A stretch of 5,860 nucleotides of DNA from an uncultured Bacillota bacterium (GTDB taxonomy: Bacteria > Bacillota_A > Clostridia > Peptostreptococcales > Anaerovoracaceae). Shown piece by piece: positions 5,227-5,860 of this stretch. The DNA is taken from the NCBI GenBank assembly GCA_946628525.1, contig CAMOWO010000056.1:1-5860 (forward strand), written 5' to 3'. A program made the position numbers and the translations under genes. A model generated the notes under the pieces. It saw nothing but the letters and a program-made list of their open reading frames with translations, ran no database searches and was not told the DNA's origin. The first letter of the stretch is position 1; each line of letters opens with the position of its first letter.

Positions 5227-5860
5227 TTATTCCTGCACCCGGGATCCCAGCCCGGATCCTTTTGCTCTGGCCTTCTCCATCCTGTCCATCTGCACCACCA
5301 TATGCGGATACGGGATGTTGATCCCTGCCTCATCGAAGGCCAGTTTCACATGCTCCAGCAGATAGTACTGGGCGTCGAAATAATCTTCCGTCTTGCACCA
5401 GGCCTGAAGATCCAGCACCACGGTGCTGTCGTCGTTACTTCTCACGCCGATCCCCGGCTCCGGCGTATCCAAAACCATCTTCGCCCCTTGGCAGACCTGA
5501 CGCAGCACCTCTTTTGCCTTCATCACATCACTGTCGTAGCTGATGCCGAATTTCAGGTCCACGCGCCGTCTCTCTTCCCTGCTCTCATTGACCAGGATCG
5601 AGGTATTGACAAGCCCGTTGGGTATGGTGATGACTTCATAATTCAGCGTCCGCAGCGTCGTCAGGAAAAGATCGATCTGCTGCACCCTGCCGCGGTACTC
5701 CCCGATGTTGATCAGATCGCCTTTTTTGAAAGGCTGCGTGATGATGACCATCAGGCCGCCTGCGATATTTGCGAGACTGTCTTTGAGGGCCAGTGCGATG
5801 GCCGCTCCGGCAGCGCCCAGTACCGCTACGATGGTCCCGATGTTGACACCCAGCGTATCG
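5227..5860 (-). CDS. mscS: MscS family small-conductance mechanosensitive channel (partial, C-terminal 210 residues)
   Basis: Inner-membrane channel that opens under membrane tension to release solutes in hypo-osmotic shock. The window holds the pore helix to the C-terminus; the first helices lie beyond the right edge. The visible part starts DTLGVNIGTIVAVLGAAG, then the pore helix GAAGAAIALALKDSLANIAG (15-34), aligning closely with E. coli MscS TM3. PFKKGDLINIG begins the beta domain, and TLRTLNYEVITIPNGLV matches the highly conserved RT...IPNG stretch. FGISYDSD and the end FDEAGINIPYPHMVVQMDR match the cytoplasmic vestibule domain and C-terminal signature. At the E. coli Leu105 gate position there is Ala, while Leu109 is kept; Gln112 is Lys. 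The gene ends at TAA 5229-5227 with no clear terminator, so read-through toward the GHKL-like gene is possible. The family is certain; the symbol is by homology. Confidence 0.95.
   Translation of the reverse strand, partial: DTLGVNIGTIVAVLGAAGAAIALALKDSLANIAGGLMVIITQPFKKGDLINIGEYRGRVQQIDLFLTTLRTLNYEVITIPNGLVNTSILVNESREERRRVDLKFGISYDSDVMKAKEVLRQVCQGAKMVLDTPEPGIGVRSNDDSTVVLDLQAWCKTEDYFDAQYYLLEHVKLAFDEAGINIPYPHMVVQMDRMEKARAKGSGLGSRVQE

Noticed and set aside
5227..5256. G+C-rich repeat CCGGG ... CCCGG at the end of mscS as a terminator
   Set aside because: It lies within the coding sequence and is followed by TAAAAACGGG on the minus strand, with no T-run.

Overview
The window looks like chromosomal DNA from a strictly anaerobic Clostridia-type Firmicute. 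The evidence is a ferredoxin-linked 2-oxoacid oxidoreductase operon, a two-iron-centre superoxide reductase, GGAGG-type ribosome sites, several likely UUG starts and compact TATAAT promoters. Base composition is roughly half G+C, so a higher-GC clostridial lineage is more likely than a low-GC Clostridium; I cannot name the genus. Nothing points to phage, plasmid, IS element or CRISPR.

Layout. All genes but one lie on the minus strand, so the reading order is from high to low coordinates. 5860-5227: C-terminal two thirds of an MscS-type mechanosensitive channel (start outside the window). 5109-4690: small orphan protein with a degenerate GHKL-like ATP-binding fold, preceded by a cluster of ATTCA/TGAAT inverted repeats and a probable promoter. 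4478-4612 on the plus strand: a 44-residue double-CxxC zinc-ribbon protein with a strong ribosome site. 4219-4144: tRNA-Val(GAC) with its own terminator. 4006-2669: 11-helix sodium symporter of the NSS family with its own promoter. 2574-2197: desulfoferrodoxin (superoxide reductase) with an extended -10 promoter and a hairpin after it. 2137-803: MATE efflux transporter, ending at a strong terminator. 497-261 and 268-1: first two genes (vorD, vorB) of a ketoisovalerate/2-oxoacid:ferredoxin oxidoreductase operon that runs off the left edge.

How the genes relate. Most are single-gene units, each with a promoter and/or terminator packed into short gaps. The only clear multi-gene operon is vorDB. 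The sole transcriptional link in question is dfx to MATE: the MATE ribosome site starts three bases after the short T-run of the dfx hairpin, leaving no room for a separate promoter. Metabolically the set fits an amino-acid-fermenting anaerobe: sodium-coupled amino-acid uptake, ferredoxin-linked oxidation of branched-chain 2-oxoacids, and superoxide reduction for oxygen exposure. That reading is an inference from gene content.

I found no clear new multi-gene system. The items most worth a second look are the tiny zinc-ribbon gene, the orphan GHKL-like gene with its repeat cluster, and the dfx/MATE hairpin.
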